From an uncultured Actinomycetes bacterium (lineage in GTDB: Bacteria > Actinomycetota > Actinomycetes > Mycobacteriales > Mycobacteriaceae), in NCBI GenBank assembly GCA_903911165.1, contig CAIWCQ010000254.1, forward strand, positions 1-16,865: DNA of 16,865 bases. The letters run 5' to 3'. The translations under genes were made by a program, and so were the position numbers. Shown piece after piece: positions 14,756 to 16,865 of this stretch. The notes under the pieces were generated by a model. It saw nothing but the letters and a program-made list of their open reading frames with translations, ran no database searches and was not told the DNA's origin. Numbering within the stretch: position 1 is the first letter of the stretch; each line of letters opens with the position of its first letter.

Positions 14756-16372
14756 ATGGTCGACACTGACACCGGAAATCACCTCCTACCCCCGATGGCG
14801 TGGGACGGCTGGGGTGATCCGGAGTTGGCCAAACCGCTCTCGGCCGGTATCCGCTCACTTCTCGCGCAGGCACTGGGCGTGACCGCAACCGAGATCGCCG
14901 CACCGGGCATCAGCGAGGTGCAACTGTCCCCCAGCGTGTTGGGGGACAACAACCGCAACGGGCTGGCCGCCATCGTCGGCAACGACTACCTGCGAACCGG
15001 CGACCATGACCGCCTCCTACATGCCGGCGGTAAATCAACGCTGGATCTATTGCGGCGCAAACAGATTCAGCAGGAGGCGCCCGACGCGGTGCTCCTGCCA
15101 GGCAGCGAAGAGGAGGTCGCTGCCGTCCTCGACTACTGCAGCCGCCACCGTATTGCGGTGGTGCCGTTCGGCGGCGGAACCAGCGTGGTCGGCGGACTGG
15201 ATCCGGTACGGGACGGATTCGACGCCGTCGTCACGCTGGATCTGCGCCGCTTCGACGCCCTGCACTGGCTCGACGAAATCTCGAGCGAGGCCGAACTCGG
15301 CGCCGGGGTCACCGGGCCCGACGCGGAACGACTCCTCGGCGAGCGAGGGTTCTCACTGGGACACTTCCCGCAGAGCTTCCGCTTCGCCAGCATCGGCGGT
15401 TTCGCCGCGACCCGGTCCTCCGGTCAGAACTCCGCCGGCTATGGCCGCTTCAACGACATGGTCCGCGGCATGCGGGTCGTCAGCCCGGTGGGAGTTCTGG
15501 ATATCGGCCGGGCGCCCGCATCCGCCGCCGGACCGGACCTTCGCGAACTTTTCGTCGGATCCGAGGGCGTCTTCGGCATCATCACCCGGGTCCGGGTACG
15601 CGTTCATCCGATCCCCGAGAGCGTGCGCTACGAGGCGTGGTCGTTTCCCGACTTCGCCACCGGCGCCGAAGCGCTGCGCACGCTTATCCAGACCGGTACC
15701 GGCCCCACCGTGCTTCGGCTGTCCGACGAGGTCGAGACCGGAATCAACCTGGCCACCACTGAGAGCATCGGCGAACAGCGCATCACCGGCGGTTGCCTGG
15801 CAATCACACTGTTCGAGGGCAGCCCCGAACACACCCAGAGCCGCCATGACGAAACCCGCACGCTGCTTTTCGCCCGGGGCGGCAGCTCACTGGGCGAGGG
15901 CCCCGCAAGGGCTTGGGAGCACGGCCGTTTCAATGCCCCCTATCTGCGCGACGCGTTGCTGTCGGCAGGCGCGTTATGCGAGACCCTGGAGACCGCCACG
16001 ACATGGTCGAATCTCGGAGTCCTCAAGGCCGCGGTGACCAACGCGTTGACGGCTGCTCTCACCGATAGCGGCGCAGCCGCTCTGGTCATGTGTCACATCT
16101 CGCATGTGTACCCATCCGGTGCCTCGCTGTACTTCACCGTCGTGGCCGGACAACGTGGCGATGCCGCCGAGCAGTGGAACACCGCCAAAGCCGCGGCGGC
16201 GCAGGCCATCATCGACAACGGCGGCACCATCACCCATCACCACGCGGTCGGCGCGGATCACCGGCCGTGGATGACCGCTGAGATCGGCGATCTCGGTGTG
16301 GCGGTGCTGCGCGCGGTCAAGCAGACCCTGGATCCGGCGGGAATCCTCAACCCGGGCAAGCTCATTCCATGA
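14756..16372 (+). CDS. FAD-binding oxidoreductase, alkyl-DHAP synthase-like
   Basis: A PCMH-type (VAO family) flavoprotein of 538 residues resembling alkyldihydroxyacetonephosphate synthase (AGPS), which in eukaryotes exchanges the acyl chain of acyl-DHAP for a fatty alcohol to form ether lipids. The FAD-binding half shows VLLPGSEEEVAAVLDYC and PFGGGTSVVGG (137-147). GFAATRSSGQNSAGYGRFND follows; the C-terminal half has HISHVYPSGASLYFT and the three-histidine motif H494-H496 in GTITHHHAVG, both characteristic of AGPS-like proteins. Whether it makes ether lipids in mycobacteria is not known; a D-lactate- or glycolate-type dehydrogenase role is an alternative. ATG at 14756 fits a leaderless start. 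Its TGA overlaps the ATG of the lipid kinase gene by 4 nt, linking it to glycerolipid metabolism. Confidence 0.88.
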   Translation: MVDTDTGNHLLPPMAWDGWGDPELAKPLSAGIRSLLAQALGVTATEIAAPGISEVQLSPSVLGDNNRNGLAAIVGNDYLRTGDHDRLLHAGGKSTLDLLRRKQIQQEAPDAVLLPGSEEEVAAVLDYCSRHRIAVVPFGGGTSVVGGLDPVRDGFDAVVTLDLRRFDALHWLDEISSEAELGAGVTGPDAERLLGERGFSLGHFPQSFRFASIGGFAATRSSGQNSAGYGRFNDMVRGMRVVSPVGVLDIGRAPASAAGPDLRELFVGSEGVFGIITRVRVRVHPIPESVRYEAWSFPDFATGAEALRTLIQTGTGPTVLRLSDEVETGINLATTESIGEQRITGGCLAITLFEGSPEHTQSRHDETRTLLFARGGSSLGEGPARAWEHGRFNAPYLRDALLSAGALCETLETATTWSNLGVLKAAVTNALTAALTDSGAAALVMCHISHVYPSGASLYFTVVAGQRGDAAEQWNTAKAAAAQAIIDNGGTITHHHAVGADHRPWMTAEIGDLGVAVLRAVKQTLDPAGILNPGKLIP

Positions 16373-16865
16373 CTCGGATCGGCCGCGTCACGCTGCTAAC
16401 AAACCCGCTGGCGGGCCACGGCAACGCTCCGCACGCGGCCGAGCGCGCCGTCGCCCGTTTCCAGGAGTGTGGCGTCGACGTCACCGAGATCGTCGGCCGC
16501 GATCCCGCTCACGCCCGCAATTTGGTCGAGGATGCCGTTGCGCGGGGCACCGACGCCCTCGTCGTGGTCGGCGGTGACGGCGTCATCTCGCTGGCTCTGC
16601 AAGCATTGGCGCACAGCGAGATCCCGCTCGGCATCATCCCGGCCGGCACCGGCAACGACCACGCCCGCGAGTACGGCATTCCGGTGGGCGACCCGGCGGC
16701 GGCAGTCGACGTGATCATCGCCGGGCATACCGACGTCATCGACCTCGGCCACATTCAGGGTGCCGACGGCACCGGAACCTGGTTCGGCACCATCGCGGCA
16801 ACCGGTTTCGATTCACTGGTCAGCGACCGCGTCAATCGGATGCGCTGGCCGCACGGCAGGATGCG
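16369..16865 (+). CDS. dagK: diacylglycerol/lipid kinase (3' partial)
   Basis: The N-terminal 165 codons of a DgkB/YegS-family lipid kinase, which phosphorylates diacylglycerol (and in mycobacteria feeds phosphatidylinositol mannoside synthesis) using ATP. The ATP-binding motif GGDG is at residues 68-71 and PAGTGND at 91-97, both hallmarks of the family's catalytic domain. The segment TGFDSLVSDRVNRMRWPHGR at the end of the window matches M. tuberculosis Rv2252 closely. The frame is open to the last base, so the C-terminal domain lies beyond the window. The ATG overlaps the stop codon of the flavoprotein gene (ATGA), so the two are translationally coupled. Starting at MTRIGRVTLLTNPLAGHG, it lacks the few extra N-terminal residues I recall in Rv2252. 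Confidence 0.94.
   Translation, partial: MTRIGRVTLLTNPLAGHGNAPHAAERAVARFQECGVDVTEIVGRDPAHARNLVEDAVARGTDALVVVGGDGVISLALQALAHSEIPLGIIPAGTGNDHAREYGIPVGDPAAAVDVIIAGHTDVIDLGHIQGADGTGTWFGTIAATGFDSLVSDRVNRMRWPHGRM

Noticed and set aside
14739..14903. 55-residue N-terminal extension of the TetR regulator
   Set aside because: It would run antisense through the start of the flavoprotein gene; the extension is Arg/Pro-rich and unlike TetR N-termini.

Overview
The window is GC-rich, densely coded chromosomal DNA from a mycobacterium, most likely a nontuberculous, Mycolicibacterium-type species. It carries the FAS-II mycolic-acid core cluster fabD-acpM-kasA-kasB-accD6, preceded by aceE and the PucR-type regulator mabR and followed by glpD. 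The gene order and catalytic residues match the M. tuberculosis Rv2238c-Rv2252 neighbourhood as I remember it. GTG and TTG starts and very short intergenic gaps are common. I see no phage genes, insertion sequences or CRISPR arrays, and no gene-free stretch longer than about 165 bases.

Layout. (1) 1-661: the 3' part of a CbiO-like ABC ATPase, converging on the next group. (2) 636-2739, minus strand, read right to left: a putative lipoprotein, a DUF3052 protein, the 1-Cys peroxiredoxin AhpE (4-nt overlap with the DUF3052 gene), tRNA-Val(UAC), and a small membrane-anchored protein. (3) 2740-2901: a divergent control region with an 18-bp tandem repeat and a palindrome. (4) 2902-7070: aceE (pyruvate dehydrogenase E1, TTG start) and mabR. 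(5) 7071-12558: the FAS-II promoter and the fabD-acpM-kasA-kasB-accD6 operon. (6) 12569-14738, minus strand: a TetR regulator and glpD. (7) 14756-16865: an alkyl-DHAP-synthase-like flavoprotein and a diacylglycerol/lipid kinase that runs off the end.

How it works together. AceE makes acetyl-CoA. AccD6, with a biotinylated alpha subunit encoded elsewhere, makes malonyl-CoA. FabD loads malonate onto AcpM, and KasA and KasB condense it onto growing meromycolate chains. MabR is the local transcription factor. I find the same 21-bp inverted-repeat element, 17 of 21 positions identical when one copy is reversed, in front of both mabR and fabD, which fits one regulator controlling itself and the operon. 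The right end (TetR, GlpD, AGPS-like flavoprotein, lipid kinase) looks like a glycerol/glycerolipid module driven from a single 17-bp divergent promoter.

The genes themselves are known families. The less expected signals are non-coding: the paired operator, a three-to-four-copy 17-bp repeat in a G-poor fabD-acpM spacer, a perfect 13-bp duplication at the glpD start, a symmetric shared -10 element, and the repeat upstream of aceE. I found no clear candidate for a wholly new multi-gene system.
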